Positions 50,200 to 59,385 are shown, numbered from the stretch's first letter. The stretch is DNA of 64,000 bases from Sphingomonas populi (GCF_004208535.1 NZ_SGIS01000003.1:148925-212924); one strand, 5' to 3'. The notes: generated by a model from the letters alone, not told the origin. A program made the numbers and translations.

Positions 50200-52761
50200 T
50201 CAGAATTTCGCCCCGACCGTCAGGCCGACGCGGCGTCCCTCGCCCCGGTAGATTTCGGGAACGCTGAACGCGAACGGCACGCCCGCGCGCGGCTGGCCGA
50301 TCGCATTGGCGACATAGAGTACGTCGAAAATATTGTTGGCCCACAGCGCCACGCTGTACCGGTCATTCTCCACCGCGATCCGCCCGCTGGTCAGCGTGCG
50401 TTCGCCGAAGAAGGCGGTGTTGGGCAGGTTGGACGGCGATGCGCCGGTATGGCTGACATCCGCGCGGGCGAACAGCTTCCAATCGGCGCCCAGTGGCACA
50501 TTGACGGTGCCGTAGAGATTCCACGACAGCTTCACCGAACGGGTCGGCCGCTTGCCTTCCAGCGAGTTCACGGCGCGCGTGCCGCTAGGCGTGGTCACTA
50601 GGATGACCGGCGGGCATCCCGGTGCCGCCACCGCCGCCGCACCGGTGCCGATCACGCATTGGACGGCGAGCGACGCATCATACGCGCCTGCCTGGAACTT
50701 CGGATTCGAATAAACCAAGCTGCCGCCGAGCTTGAAATACTCTGCCAGCCGCAACTCGCTCTGTACTTCAAACCCGGTCAACTTGAGGTTGCCGGCGTTG
50801 CGCACGATGCGGGTGGGGTTCACCGCCGTCGGGTTCAGCGTGAAGGCCGAAACCTGCGCATTGGTCCAGTCGACATGATAGACGGATGCGTTCAGCAGCA
50901 GCGCGCGATTGAACAACTCGCTCTTCACGCCCGCTTCATACGTCCAGTTCTTTTCTTCCTGATAGGCGACTTCGTCGGCCAGGATGCCGGTCGGGCCGAC
51001 AGGGTTGGCGGTGTTGAAGCCGCCCGAACGCACACCCTTTGCGGCGGTCGTGTAGAAGAAGATGTCCCGCGTCGCCTGATAATCGATGGTAAAGCGCGGG
51101 GTGAAGCTGTTGAAGGTGCGCGCGAAGAGGGGGCCGGCGACCGGGAACGTGCCGGGCGCGGGAACCGTGGTGCCCGAAATCGGCGCATTGATGCCGGGCA
51201 CGCTCAGCGGATTGGATACCGAGAAGACCTGGGCGCGCTTGCGATCGATATTATAGCGACCTTCTGCCCCAAATCGCAGATCGCCCAGGCGATAGCCCAT
51301 GGATGCGAAGATCGACATCGTCCGCGTGCTGGCGGCCGAATAATTGGCGTATAGCGAGTTTGACAGACTGCTCGACAGGAACGGGTTGGCGGTGAAATCA
51401 TAGGCGCCGACACCCGTTGCGGCAGGGGGCGTCGTCTGGCTCACCTGCACCAGCCGCTCATTCGCAGCCAGGCCGGTTCGATCGCTGGCGATACCCAGCC
51501 CGGCCAGCGGGATGCGCGAATTGAAGAAGCTGCCACCGAAGATCCACTGGAACGGCGAACTGTTGTCGGATTGCAGCCGGACTTCCTGGCTGAAGGTTCG
51601 CACGCGCTCACGGTTGGAGCTGAGCAGATTGACGTTCTGCAGCCGGGTATAGGCCCCCACGGGCGAACACGCCGCGCCCAGGGTGCAGACGCCGAAAACG
51701 GTACCGCCGGCAGTGACGTCATAATCGTTATATGCGCGGTTTTCCGCTTGGGTGAAGCCGGTGATGCTGGTCACGGCGACGCCGCTGCGCCGCCAGTTGA
51801 GGTTCAATGAAACCTGGCGCGCATTGGCAACCGTGTCGGGCGCGTTGGCGGTGATCGAGCTGACGTCCTTCGCCTTCAGCTCGCCGCAATACACGGTGCG
51901 CAGGCCGGTCGCCGCGTTGACCGAACCGCAGTTGAACGATGCCAGCGGCAACGCGCTGACCGCCGACAATTCGGTTGCCGAATGCGATGCGAAGCCGGAC
52001 AGACGCGCTGTCAACTCGGTCGTCGGGCGGAATTCGAGCGCGCCGGTAACGGCATATTTCTTGGTGCCGGACAAATTGTCCTGCGGGTCGCCGCTGTTCT
52101 TCCCGAAGCCATCATAGGTTACGTATCCGCCACCGAGGCGAACGGCCAGCGTATCGGTCAGCGGTGCGGAGATCGAGCCGCGAACCCGGTAATCCTCGTT
52201 CACACCGACGGTCGCCTGAACATTGCCTTCGAGCTTGTTGGACGGACGGCGCGTCGAAATCGACATGGCACCGGCGAAGGTCGAACGGCCAAACAGCGCG
52301 CTCTGCGGGCCTTTGGCGATTTCGATCTGGCCGACATCCAGCACCGACAATATGTCGATCGTGTTGCGGCTGGTCTGATAGATGTCATCGATGAAGACGC
52401 CGACATTGGCCTCGACGTTCAGATCGTTGGTGGTGTTCGCCGGCGCCTGGCCGCGAATATAGATGTTCGTCAGTGTGCCACCCGAAATCGTCGTGATCGC
52501 AACGCCCGGCGTTGCGTTGGTCAGATCGTTCAGGCTGCTGATGTTGCGTTCATTCAGGTCCTGCGCGCTGAGCGCGGTGATCGCGATCGGCACCGTCTGG
52601 ACATTCTCTTCGCGGAGGCGTGCGGTGACGACGATCTCGTCTTCCACGCCGCCCTTTGCCGGACCGCTGGCGTCCTGAGCGAACGCAGCCTGCGGCATGG
52701 CAGCAGCAGCGATCAATGCGAGTGCCGATACCTTGGCACGAATCGAACCCCGATATTTCAT
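50200..52761 (-). CDS. TonB-dependent outer-membrane receptor
   Basis: The 853-residue precursor has a signal peptide (SALALIAAAAMPQAAFA), the TonB-box-like segment EIVVTARLREENVQTVP, a plug domain (GVFIDDIYQTSRNTIDILSVLDVGQIEIAKGPQSALFGR) and a long beta-barrel ending in an aromatic residue (VGLTVGAKF). It imports a large or scarce ligand across the outer membrane using TonB energy. The start at ATG 52761 has GGAGGG upstream. Long in-frame codons beyond it belong to a 278-bp divergent promoter with a strong hairpin. It is the only such receptor here, so it probably imports the island's substrate. Confidence 0.95.
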   Translation of the reverse strand: MKYRGSIRAKVSALALIAAAAMPQAAFAQDASGPAKGGVEDEIVVTARLREENVQTVPIAITALSAQDLNERNISSLNDLTNATPGVAITTISGGTLTNIYIRGQAPANTTNDLNVEANVGVFIDDIYQTSRNTIDILSVLDVGQIEIAKGPQSALFGRSTFAGAMSISTRRPSNKLEGNVQATVGVNEDYRVRGSISAPLTDTLAVRLGGGYVTYDGFGKNSGDPQDNLSGTKKYAVTGALEFRPTTELTARLSGFASHSATELSAVSALPLASFNCGSVNAATGLRTVYCGELKAKDVSSITANAPDTVANARQVSLNLNWRRSGVAVTSITGFTQAENRAYNDYDVTAGGTVFGVCTLGAACSPVGAYTRLQNVNLLSSNRERVRTFSQEVRLQSDNSSPFQWIFGGSFFNSRIPLAGLGIASDRTGLAANERLVQVSQTTPPAATGVGAYDFTANPFLSSSLSNSLYANYSAASTRTMSIFASMGYRLGDLRFGAEGRYNIDRKRAQVFSVSNPLSVPGINAPISGTTVPAPGTFPVAGPLFARTFNSFTPRFTIDYQATRDIFFYTTAAKGVRSGGFNTANPVGPTGILADEVAYQEEKNWTYEAGVKSELFNRALLLNASVYHVDWTNAQVSAFTLNPTAVNPTRIVRNAGNLKLTGFEVQSELRLAEYFKLGGSLVYSNPKFQAGAYDASLAVQCVIGTGAAAVAAPGCPPVILVTTPSGTRAVNSLEGKRPTRSVKLSWNLYGTVNVPLGADWKLFARADVSHTGASPSNLPNTAFFGERTLTSGRIAVENDRYSVALWANNIFDVLYVANAIGQPRAGVPFAFSVPEIYRGEGRRVGLTVGAKF

Positions 52762-52840
52762 TATATAACCCTCCCTGATCGCGCCGCCCGCAGAGGCGGT
52801 GGCCGCATCTCGCAACCCCGGATTTGCGCGGGAACTGATG

Positions 52841-52893
52841 GGAACGGGATCTTCTGGCACGGCTCCCCTTGTGACCGTGCCAGTCCCCGTTCC
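52841..52893 (-). other. Long two-part stem-loop in the TonB receptor leader
   Basis: GGAACGGG pairs with CCCGTTCC, and inside it GGCACGG pairs with CCGTGCC around a 12-base loop, with a small internal loop between the stems. It lies 80-132 bases upstream of the receptor start and could be a regulatory RNA element. No known riboswitch pattern was recognised. Confidence 0.45.
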
Positions 52894-53038
52894 GCCCATA
52901 TGCGAAATCCGGTTGCCGCAACCTTGGCATAAGCAGGTTTTTCGCGGCTTCCTCCGCATCTGTGTTCGTATAACCGCTCTACGATCAGTTAACGCAGCCA
53001 CCTTGCCCCAAGCGGCGTGAATCGAGATCGAGGACAGC

Positions 53039-54298
53039 ATGGAGAAGCCCATGGCATCGGCGCAGCCTACGCGCACCCGCCGCGGATGGACGGCATTCGC
53101 CGCCGTCGCTCTGCTGTCCATGCTGACCGCCGCCAGCGACCCGGACGACGAGGCGCTGTATCGCGAGCGATTCGCCACGCTGATGCAGAATGGCGGCGTG
53201 ATCCTGAAATATGATCCGATGGAGCCTGTCGTCGGCTCACCCGCGCCGCAGCCGCTGCCCGTGGCTGCCGCGCCTTCCATCGCCCCCCAGGCGCTCGATG
53301 CCGCAGTCGAGTTTGCCGCGCGGATGAACTCGACCGCGCTGATCGTCTGGCGGAACGGGAAGATCGAACGCGAAGCCTATTTCAAGGGGCGTGATCGCAG
53401 TAGCGAACTGGTGTCCAAATCGCTGTCAAAGCCGCTGTCTGCAATCGCTGTGGGACGTGCGATCGAACTGGGCAAGATCAAGTCTCTCGACCAGAGCGTC
53501 GCCGATTTCATCCCCGAATGGCGCGGTACGCCTAAGGCGGCGATCTTGGTCCGCCACCTGCTCGACATGCGCTCCGGGTTGCTGGAACAGATGGTCAGTC
53601 CCGATCCCGATCATCCCATCAATCGCGCCTATATCTCGCCGAATCTCACCAAGGCGTTGATCGACTATCCGCTGATCCACCCGCCGGGCACGCAATATGG
53701 CTATGCCAATGCCGTCGCAGACCTGATCGCCGTGGTCATCGAACGCGCGACCGGCGAGCGATACGCGGACTTTGTCGGCAAGCGCATTCTGGCGCCGATC
53801 GGTGCGCCGGGCGGCCAGATCTGGGTCAGCAAGCCGGGCGGGCTTGCTCATGCCGGCTGTTGCATGACGTTGCCGGCGGAAAGTTTCCTGCGCCTGGCCA
53901 TTCTGCTGGCCGATGACGGCGTCGCGGGCGGCAAACGGCTGCTGCCACGCGGCTATGTGGCGCAGATGGTACGCGGCACGCCCCAGAACCCGCATTACGG
54001 CCTGGGCGTGTGGATCGCTGGGCCGTACGTTCAGCGCCGTGGTTTTGCTGCCCCCGAAAAGCCGGGGCCAAAGGTTCTGCACGCCGCCCCCTATCTCGAC
54101 CGCGATCTGTTCCTGTTCGACGGCAATTCGAACCAGACCGTGTACGTTTCGCGGGCAGCGCGGTTGGTCGTGCTGCGGATGGGCGACAATCCGCCAGCAC
54201 AGCCCGAATGGGACAATAGCTACCTCCCCAACCTCCTCCTCGGCAACATCCGCTGGAAGGCGGGCGCGCGTCGCCCCCTGCCCCAGCCCGCCCAGTGA
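53039..54298 (+). CDS. Serine hydrolase, beta-lactamase/class C-like family
   Basis: The 419-residue protein has an N-terminal signal/anchor (GWTAFAAVALLSMLTAAS) and a penicillin-binding fold with Ser128-Leu-Ser-Lys131 (SxxK) and Tyr222-Ala-Asn224 (YxN). This family includes esterases, amidases and 6-aminohexanoate-dimer hydrolase (NylB type). The C-terminal third lacks a clear KTG motif. It probably hydrolyses an ester or amide in the periplasm. It heads a short plus-strand unit with MDR reductase 2, divergent from the TonB receptor. Confidence 0.88.
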   Translation: MEKPMASAQPTRTRRGWTAFAAVALLSMLTAASDPDDEALYRERFATLMQNGGVILKYDPMEPVVGSPAPQPLPVAAAPSIAPQALDAAVEFAARMNSTALIVWRNGKIEREAYFKGRDRSSELVSKSLSKPLSAIAVGRAIELGKIKSLDQSVADFIPEWRGTPKAAILVRHLLDMRSGLLEQMVSPDPDHPINRAYISPNLTKALIDYPLIHPPGTQYGYANAVADLIAVVIERATGERYADFVGKRILAPIGAPGGQIWVSKPGGLAHAGCCMTLPAESFLRLAILLADDGVAGGKRLLPRGYVAQMVRGTPQNPHYGLGVWIAGPYVQRRGFAAPEKPGPKVLHAAPYLDRDLFLFDGNSNQTVYVSRAARLVVLRMGDNPPAQPEWDNSYLPNLLLGNIRWKAGARRPLPQPAQ

Positions 54299-54308
54299 AA
54301 GACAAGCC

Positions 54309-55325
54309 ATGAAAGCCTATCGCATCGGCCCGCAGACCGGCCTCGACTCGCTCACGCCCGATAGCCGGCCCGATCTGGTGCCCGGCCCCGGGGAGGCGAT
54401 CGTCAAAGTGCGGCTGGTGTGCCTCAACCACCGCGACCTGCTGGTGCTGGAGGGCAAATACGGCCCGCGCCGCCCGGAGGATCGCACGCCAGTATCCGAA
54501 GGCATGGGCGAAGTGCTGGCGATCGGCGCGGGCGTCACCGGCCTGGCGATCGGCGCGCGCGTGGTCGCACCGCATTTCGTCACCTGGATCGACGGCGATT
54601 TCCAGCGCAGCGCCTTTGCGCACGATGTCGGCATCACCCATGACGGCTGGCTGGCCGAACAGGTGCGTGTGCCCGCCGCTGCATTGGTGCCGGTGCCCGA
54701 CAGCCTGAGCGACGTCCAGGCCGCGCCCCTCGCCTCCTCCGCGCTGACCGCGTGGAATGCCGTGGTCGAAGTGGGCAAGGTGAAGGCCGGCGACATCGTC
54801 CTTGCGCTCGGCACCGGCGGCGTTTCGATCTGGGCGCTGCAACTCGCCAAGGCCGCCGGTGCGCGCGTCGCGATCACCTCGTCCAGCGACGACAAGCTCG
54901 CCTTTGCCCGCAGCCTGGGCGCGGACATCACGATCAACTATCGCAGCACGCCCGATTGGGAAAAGGCGCTGCTCGACGCCACCGGCGGCGCGGGCGCGGA
55001 CATCATCGTCGAGACCGGCGGCCAGGCGACGCTCGCCCAGTCGATCGACGCGGCGGCCACCAACGCGCGCATCGTCATCATCGGCGCGCTGGCGGGCAAG
55101 GCGAATGAAGGGCTCGCCAATTTCGGCACGATCATCGGCAAGAATCTGGTGCTGACCGGCATCGCCGAAGGCAGCCGCGCGATGCTCGCCCGGTTGGTCC
55201 GCGTGATCGAACTGCACGGCATCCAGCCGGTGATCGATCGCGAATTCACGTTTGACGAAGCAGCGGAGGCCTATCGCTACCTCGCCAGCGGCAGCCATGT
55301 CGGCAAGGTGCTGGTGCGGCTCTAA
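54309..55325 (+). CDS. MDR-family NAD(P)H-dependent reductase 2
   Basis: The 338-residue MDR-family protein has the cofactor-binding LALGTGGVSIWALQLAKAAG and catalytic-domain segments (LVCLNHRDLLVLEGKYG, APHFVTWIDGDF). The structural-zinc cysteine cluster is absent. It resembles zinc-independent quinone or enoyl reductases. The start at ATG 54309 follows the hydrolase gene by 10 bp. Its stop overlaps the end of the convergent LeuD-like gene by 4 bp. It likely reduces a double bond or carbonyl in the pathway. Confidence 0.9.
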   Translation: MKAYRIGPQTGLDSLTPDSRPDLVPGPGEAIVKVRLVCLNHRDLLVLEGKYGPRRPEDRTPVSEGMGEVLAIGAGVTGLAIGARVVAPHFVTWIDGDFQRSAFAHDVGITHDGWLAEQVRVPAAALVPVPDSLSDVQAAPLASSALTAWNAVVEVGKVKAGDIVLALGTGGVSIWALQLAKAAGARVAITSSSDDKLAFARSLGADITINYRSTPDWEKALLDATGGAGADIIVETGGQATLAQSIDAAATNARIVIIGALAGKANEGLANFGTIIGKNLVLTGIAEGSRAMLARLVRVIELHGIQPVIDREFTFDEAAEAYRYLASGSHVGKVLVRL

Positions 55326-55909
55326 TAGGCCCAGGGGCGCCGCGCTGCATCGGCAGCGCGGAACGCCGCAATCTCGTCGCGGCGTTGCAGCGTGAGCCCG
55401 ATCTCGTCCAACCCGCCGATCAGCATCGCCTTGGCCTCCGCATCAATGGCGAACGGCCAATGCCCAGAGGCACCCGTTACGGTCTGGCTCGGCAAGTCGA
55501 CGGTGATGGCGCCGGCTTCGGCGGCGATGGGCGTCGGATCGAGTTCAACCGGCACGATGCCGTTGCGCACGCAATTGGCGCGGAAGATCGGGTTGAAACT
55601 CGGCGCAATCACCACGCGAAAGCCATATTCGGCCAGCGCCCAGGCCGCATGTTCGCGGCTCGACCCACAGCCAAAATTCGCCCCGCCGAGCAGGATCGAA
55701 GCCCCGGCAAGGCGCGGCTGGTTGAGCACGAAGTCCGGGTTCGGCACCCGCGCCTTTGCGTCGCTATAGCGCCACCCGGCAAACAGCCCATCTGCAAGGC
55801 CATGCTTCGATACTGAGGTCATCTCGCGCGAGGGGATGATCGCATCGGTATCCACATTGTCGCGGATCAGCGGCACGGCGAGCGAGGTAACCTGGTCAAA
55901 CGGCGTCAT
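55322..55909 (-). CDS. LeuD-like small subunit of an aconitase-family hydratase (set 2)
   Basis: The 195-residue swivel subunit has NVDTDAIIP and [18 protein letters not shown], as in isopropylmalate isomerase LeuD. The start at ATG 55909 overlaps the LeuC-like stop by ATGA. It pairs with the large subunit encoded upstream to form a [4Fe-4S] hydratase. The set differs from the LeuD at 9142-9747 in length and sequence, so it may handle a second diacid. It is next to a GntR gene and CoA-linked lyase genes. Confidence 0.91.
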   Translation of the reverse strand: MTPFDQVTSLAVPLIRDNVDTDAIIPSREMTSVSKHGLADGLFAGWRYSDAKARVPNPDFVLNQPRLAGASILLGGANFGCGSSREHAAWALAEYGFRVVIAPSFNPIFRANCVRNGIVPVELDPTPIAAEAGAITVDLPSQTVTGASGHWPFAIDAEAKAMLIGGLDEIGLTLQRRDEIAAFRAADAARRPWAY

Positions 55910-57315
55910 GCGAGAGCCCTCGGATCGGCGATCGCACCGGCAATGGCGGACGCCGCCACGGTTTCCGGCGAGGCCAGATGGGTGCGCGTGCCCGGTCCCT
56001 GCCGGCTTTCGAAATTGCGGTTGGTCGAACTGATCACCCGCTGCTGCGGACCAAAGCTCTCACCGCCCGCGAAGAAGCACATCGAACACCCCGCTTCGCG
56101 CCATTCGAACCCGGCCGCCAGGAAGATGCGGTCCAGCCCCTCGGCCTCCGCCGCCGCCTTGACCTGGCTCGATCCCGGCACGCAGATCGCGCGGATGCCC
56201 GGCGCGACGTGGCGCCCCTGCAACAGCGCAGCCGCGCGGCGCAGGTCGCTCAACCGGCTGTTGGTGCACGATCCGATGAACGCCGCGTCGATCGGCAACC
56301 CGATCAGCGGCGCCCCGCTCTCCAGCCCCATATAGGCCAGCGCGCGATCATAGGCTTCGCGGGTGTCGCGCCCCGCCACCGTGTCAAGCCCCGGCACCGC
56401 GCCATCCAGCCGCGCCGCCTGTTGCGGACTGGTGCCCCAGGTGACCATCGGGCACACCTCGGCCGCATCGACGCACAGCTCGGCATCGAACACCGCGCCC
56501 TCATCGCTGGCCAGATCGCGCCAATCCGCCACCGCCGCCTCCCACGCCGCGCCGCTGGGCGCATAAGGGCGGCCCTTCAGATAGGCGAACACCGTCTCAT
56601 CGGCGGCGATCAGCGCAGAGAAAGCGGAGAATTCGGTCGCCATGTTGCACAGGGTCAGCCGCCCCTCGACATCCAGCGCGCGCACCGCCTCGCCGGCATA
56701 TTCGACGACATGCCCCTTCGCGCCCGTAGATCCGAACCGGCCCAGCAGATGCAGCGCCAGATCCTTCGGCGTAACACCGGGCGCCAGCCGCCCGTCGATC
56801 GTGACCCGCATCGTCTTCGGCTTCTTCACCCGCAGCGTGGAGGTGGCGAGCGCATGCTCCGCCTCGCTCGATCCGATGCCCCAGGCCAGCGCCCCCAGCG
56901 CGCCCTGGCTGCAGGTATGGCTATCCGGGCAGACGAGCGTCACACCCGGCAGCACGATGCCCTGTTCGGGCGACAGCACATGCACGATCCCCTGCCGCGG
57001 ATCGCCCAGATCGAACAAAGTGATCCCCGCCGCCTGCGCCGCCTCCCGCGTCGCGACGATGAAGTCGCGGCCCGTCGGCATGATCGTGCGATCGGTGCGG
57101 CCGGGCAGCGTATCGACGACATGGTCCATGGTGGCAAAGGCATGGTCCGGCGCGTGGACGCTGCGCCCGGCATCGGCCAGGCTCTTCAGCGCGATCCCGC
57201 CGGTGCGTTCGTGGAGCAGCACCCGATCGATCAGCACCAGCCCGGTGCCTCCGCCCAGATCGGCGATCCGATGCGCGTCCCACATCTTGTCGAAAGCAGT
57301 GCGCGGCTTCATCAT
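55906..57315 (-). CDS. LeuC-like large subunit of an aconitase-family hydratase (set 2)
   Basis: The 469-residue LeuC-family protein has VCPDSHTCSQGALGALAWG, the cluster Cys in GSCTNSR and two more in EAGCSMCFF. These are the three cluster cysteines of the family. ATG 57315 is used; a second Met follows. It is divergent from gntR and has an operator-like palindrome 26 bases upstream. The genes sharing that operator encode CoA-transferase 3 and an HMG-CoA-lyase-family enzyme, so this hydratase probably belongs to a diacid degradation branch rather than leucine synthesis. Confidence 0.91.
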   Translation of the reverse strand: MMKPRTAFDKMWDAHRIADLGGGTGLVLIDRVLLHERTGGIALKSLADAGRSVHAPDHAFATMDHVVDTLPGRTDRTIMPTGRDFIVATREAAQAAGITLFDLGDPRQGIVHVLSPEQGIVLPGVTLVCPDSHTCSQGALGALAWGIGSSEAEHALATSTLRVKKPKTMRVTIDGRLAPGVTPKDLALHLLGRFGSTGAKGHVVEYAGEAVRALDVEGRLTLCNMATEFSAFSALIAADETVFAYLKGRPYAPSGAAWEAAVADWRDLASDEGAVFDAELCVDAAEVCPMVTWGTSPQQAARLDGAVPGLDTVAGRDTREAYDRALAYMGLESGAPLIGLPIDAAFIGSCTNSRLSDLRRAAALLQGRHVAPGIRAICVPGSSQVKAAAEAEGLDRIFLAAGFEWREAGCSMCFFAGGESFGPQQRVISSTNRNFESRQGPGTRTHLASPETVAASAIAGAIADPRALA

Positions 57316-57341
57316 GGTCGCGGCGTATCCGGGCATGGCCC

Positions 57342-57367
57342 CATTTGCCATCCTTCTATATCAAATG
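57342..57367. promoter_or_regulatory. GntR-type operator candidate, site 1
   Basis: CATTTG-N14-CAAATG is a 26-bp inverted repeat in the leuC2/gntR divergent promoter. It matches site 2 (59345-59370, reversed) at 20 of 26 bases, including a shared CTATATCAAATG half. Confidence 0.75.
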
Positions 57368-57432
57368 CATCCGACCAGCGGAGACAGCGGATTTCAGCGC
57401 CCCCCAAGTCCAGTATCGACCGCAAGAACGCC

Positions 57433-58164
57433 GTGCCGCTATACCACCAGATCTTCCTGGCGCTGCGCGACGCGATCCTGAGCGGCCAGCGACCGGCCGG
57501 ATCGCTGCTGCCGACCGAGCATGAGCTGGCCGAGCAATGGGGCGTATCGCGCATCACCGCCCGCCGCGCGCTCGACGAACTCGCCCAGCATGGCATGGTC
57601 GAACGCCGACGCCGCACCGGCACGCGCGTCATCTTCCACGCGCCCGCCCCACCGATGGAAGCCGATCTGGACCATGCGGTCGAGGCGCTGATCGCCTTCG
57701 GTCGCGATACGCAGGTGCGCGTGCTGTCGATCACGCAAGAGGCCGTCGATGCCGAAGGCGCCGCCGCGCTGGCGCTGGCGCCCGGCGCGTCGATCATCCG
57801 CGCGGTGCGCCTCCGCCTGCAGGGCGACGAACCGCTGGGCTTGGTGGTCAGCCAGGTACCGGCCGCCGCCGCCATGGGCCGGATCGATGCCGCCGCCCTC
57901 GCCGCCAAGCCGATGCTCGCGCTGTTGCAGGAGCTGGGCCACCACCTGCAGGGCGGGCACCAGACCATTTCCGCGCTGTCCGCCGACTACGCACTGGCGA
58001 CGGCGCTGGCGATCGAACCCCGCGCACCTGTGCTACGCATCGAACGGGTCGTGACCGGCGCGGGCGGCGCGCCGATCCTGCGCACCGTCGCCGACTATCG
58101 CGCCGATCGCTACCGGTTGCGCCTGGACCTGCACGGCCGCAGCGCGCCCGATCTCACCCCCTGA
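57433..58164 (+). CDS. GntR-family transcriptional regulator (HutC/FarR-like, UTRA domain)
   Basis: The 243-residue regulator has an N-terminal GntR winged helix (PLYHQIFLALRDAILSG, then LPTEHELAEQWGVSRITARRALDELAQHGMVERRRRTGT). A C-terminal UTRA-type ligand-binding domain follows, with RAVRLRLQGDEPLGL and DYALATALAIEPRAPVLRIERV. No ATG exists in a suitable place; GTG 57433 gives a natural N-terminus although its ribosome site is poor. It is the only regulator in the window. Its operator is likely the CATTTG palindrome found here and at 59345. The last 11 bases overlap the convergent CoA-transferase gene. Confidence 0.9.
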   Translation: MPLYHQIFLALRDAILSGQRPAGSLLPTEHELAEQWGVSRITARRALDELAQHGMVERRRRTGTRVIFHAPAPPMEADLDHAVEALIAFGRDTQVRVLSITQEAVDAEGAAALALAPGASIIRAVRLRLQGDEPLGLVVSQVPAAAAMGRIDAAALAAKPMLALLQELGHHLQGGHQTISALSADYALATALAIEPRAPVLRIERVVTGAGGAPILRTVADYRADRYRLRLDLHGRSAPDLTP

Positions 58165-59320
58165 TCGCGGCGATCTCATCGTCCGAATAGCCGATTTCGC
58201 GCAGGATCGCGTCGCCATCGGCATCGATTTCTGGAATGTCGTGCCACAGGCCGGGCCGTGCGCCGTCGAATTCGATCGGCAGGCCGGGCAACTTGGTCGC
58301 CGCGCCACCGGGGATAGTCACGTCGAGCAACCCGCCGGTGTTCAGATGCGGATCGTCGAACAGCTCGTCCGGCCGCGCGATCGGCGCGAAGGGCAGGCCC
58401 AGCCGCTCCAGCTTCTCCACCAGCGCGCCACGCTGCATCGACTGAAACAGCGCTCGCACCCGCGGCAGAATCACATCACGCGCCAGCACCCGCTGGTTGT
58501 TCAGCGCGAACTCGGGATCGTCGCCCAGATCGGCCAGATCGAACGCCGCGCAGAAGCTTTTCCACTGCCCGTCGCTGACCACGCCGACGAACACTTGCTC
58601 GTCCGCCTGCGCGGTTTCGAACACGTCATAGATCGCCCAGGCCGACACGCGCACCGGCATCGGCGCCGCCGCCTTCCCGGTAACTGCCTTCTGCGCCATA
58701 TGCTGCCCAACCAGAAACGCCGTGGTTTCGTACAGCGCGCATTTCACTTCGCCGCCCGTCCCAGTGCGGTGCCGCCGCTCCAACGCGGCCAGCACGCCGA
58801 TCACCCCGAACATGCCGCCGGTAATATCCACCACCGACGATCCGGCGCGCAGCGGGCGCCCGGGCGGGCCGGTCATATAGGCTAGGCCGCCCATCATCTG
58901 CGTCACTTCGTCCAGCGCGGTGCGATGCTCATACGGCCCGGCCAGAAACCCCTTGGCCGAACAATAGATCAGCCCCGGATTGGCGGCCGCCAGCACCTCA
59001 TAGCCCAGCCCCAATTTGGCCAGCGTGCCGGGCCGGAAGTTCTCGATCAAGATATCGGCCTTCGCCGCCAGCCGCGTGGCCACGCCCAGCCCCACCGCGC
59101 TCTTCAGGTCCAGACAGATGCTGCGCTTGTTGCGGTTGAACATCGGGAAATAGCCCGCGCCCGATCCCAGCAGCTTGCGCGTCTGGTCCCCGCCCAGCGG
59201 CTCCACCTTAACCACATCGGCGCCCAGATCGCCCAGGATCACGCCGATCGAGGGACCCATCACCATGTGTGAAAACTCCACCACGCGGATACCCGCCAGC
59301 GGCAATGCGTCCCGATCCAT
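58154..59320 (-). CDS. CaiB/BaiF-family CoA-transferase 3
   Basis: The 388-residue class III CoA-transferase has GIRVVEFSHMVMGPSIGVILGDLGADVVKVE, FNRNKRSICLDLKS, catalytic Asp137 in HRTALDEVTQMMGG, and FRPGTLAKLGLGY. The start at ATG 59320 follows GAGGAG by a few bases. A GntR-type operator lies 25-50 bases upstream, in the divergent promoter with the HMG-CoA-lyase-family gene. It probably activates a carboxylic acid to the CoA ester that the lyase cleaves. Confidence 0.93.
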   Translation of the reverse strand: MDRDALPLAGIRVVEFSHMVMGPSIGVILGDLGADVVKVEPLGGDQTRKLLGSGAGYFPMFNRNKRSICLDLKSAVGLGVATRLAAKADILIENFRPGTLAKLGLGYEVLAAANPGLIYCSAKGFLAGPYEHRTALDEVTQMMGGLAYMTGPPGRPLRAGSSVVDITGGMFGVIGVLAALERRHRTGTGGEVKCALYETTAFLVGQHMAQKAVTGKAAAPMPVRVSAWAIYDVFETAQADEQVFVGVVSDGQWKSFCAAFDLADLGDDPEFALNNQRVLARDVILPRVRALFQSMQRGALVEKLERLGLPFAPIARPDELFDDPHLNTGGLLDVTIPGGAATKLPGLPIEFDGARPGLWHDIPEIDADGDAILREIGYSDDEIAAIRG

Positions 59321-59344
59321 CTTCGCTCCTCGACAGCCTTTCTT

Positions 59345-59370
59345 CATTTGATATAGATTGCATACAAATG
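59345..59370. promoter_or_regulatory. GntR-type operator candidate, site 2
   Basis: CATTTG-N14-CAAATG lies between caiB3 and the HMG-CoA-lyase-family gene, with the same spacing as site 1. The final ATG of the element is in frame with the lyase, but the true start is 59386. Confidence 0.75.
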
Positions 59371-59385
59371 GACAAGGAACCGGGG

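Noticed and set aside
52905..52923. AAATCCG-N5-CGCAACC as a fifth CTATCCG-type operator
   Set aside because: Only the TCCG-N5-CG core matches, so it was kept as a weak note in the motif finding.
52762..53280. 173-codon N-terminal extension of the TonB receptor
   Set aside because: A signal peptide and ribosome site mark ATG 52761; the extension overlaps the divergent gene and the promoter hairpin.
55978..57432. Long N-terminal extension of the GntR frame
   Set aside because: It is antisense to LeuC2 and crosses the operator; the winged helix begins at the GTG chosen.
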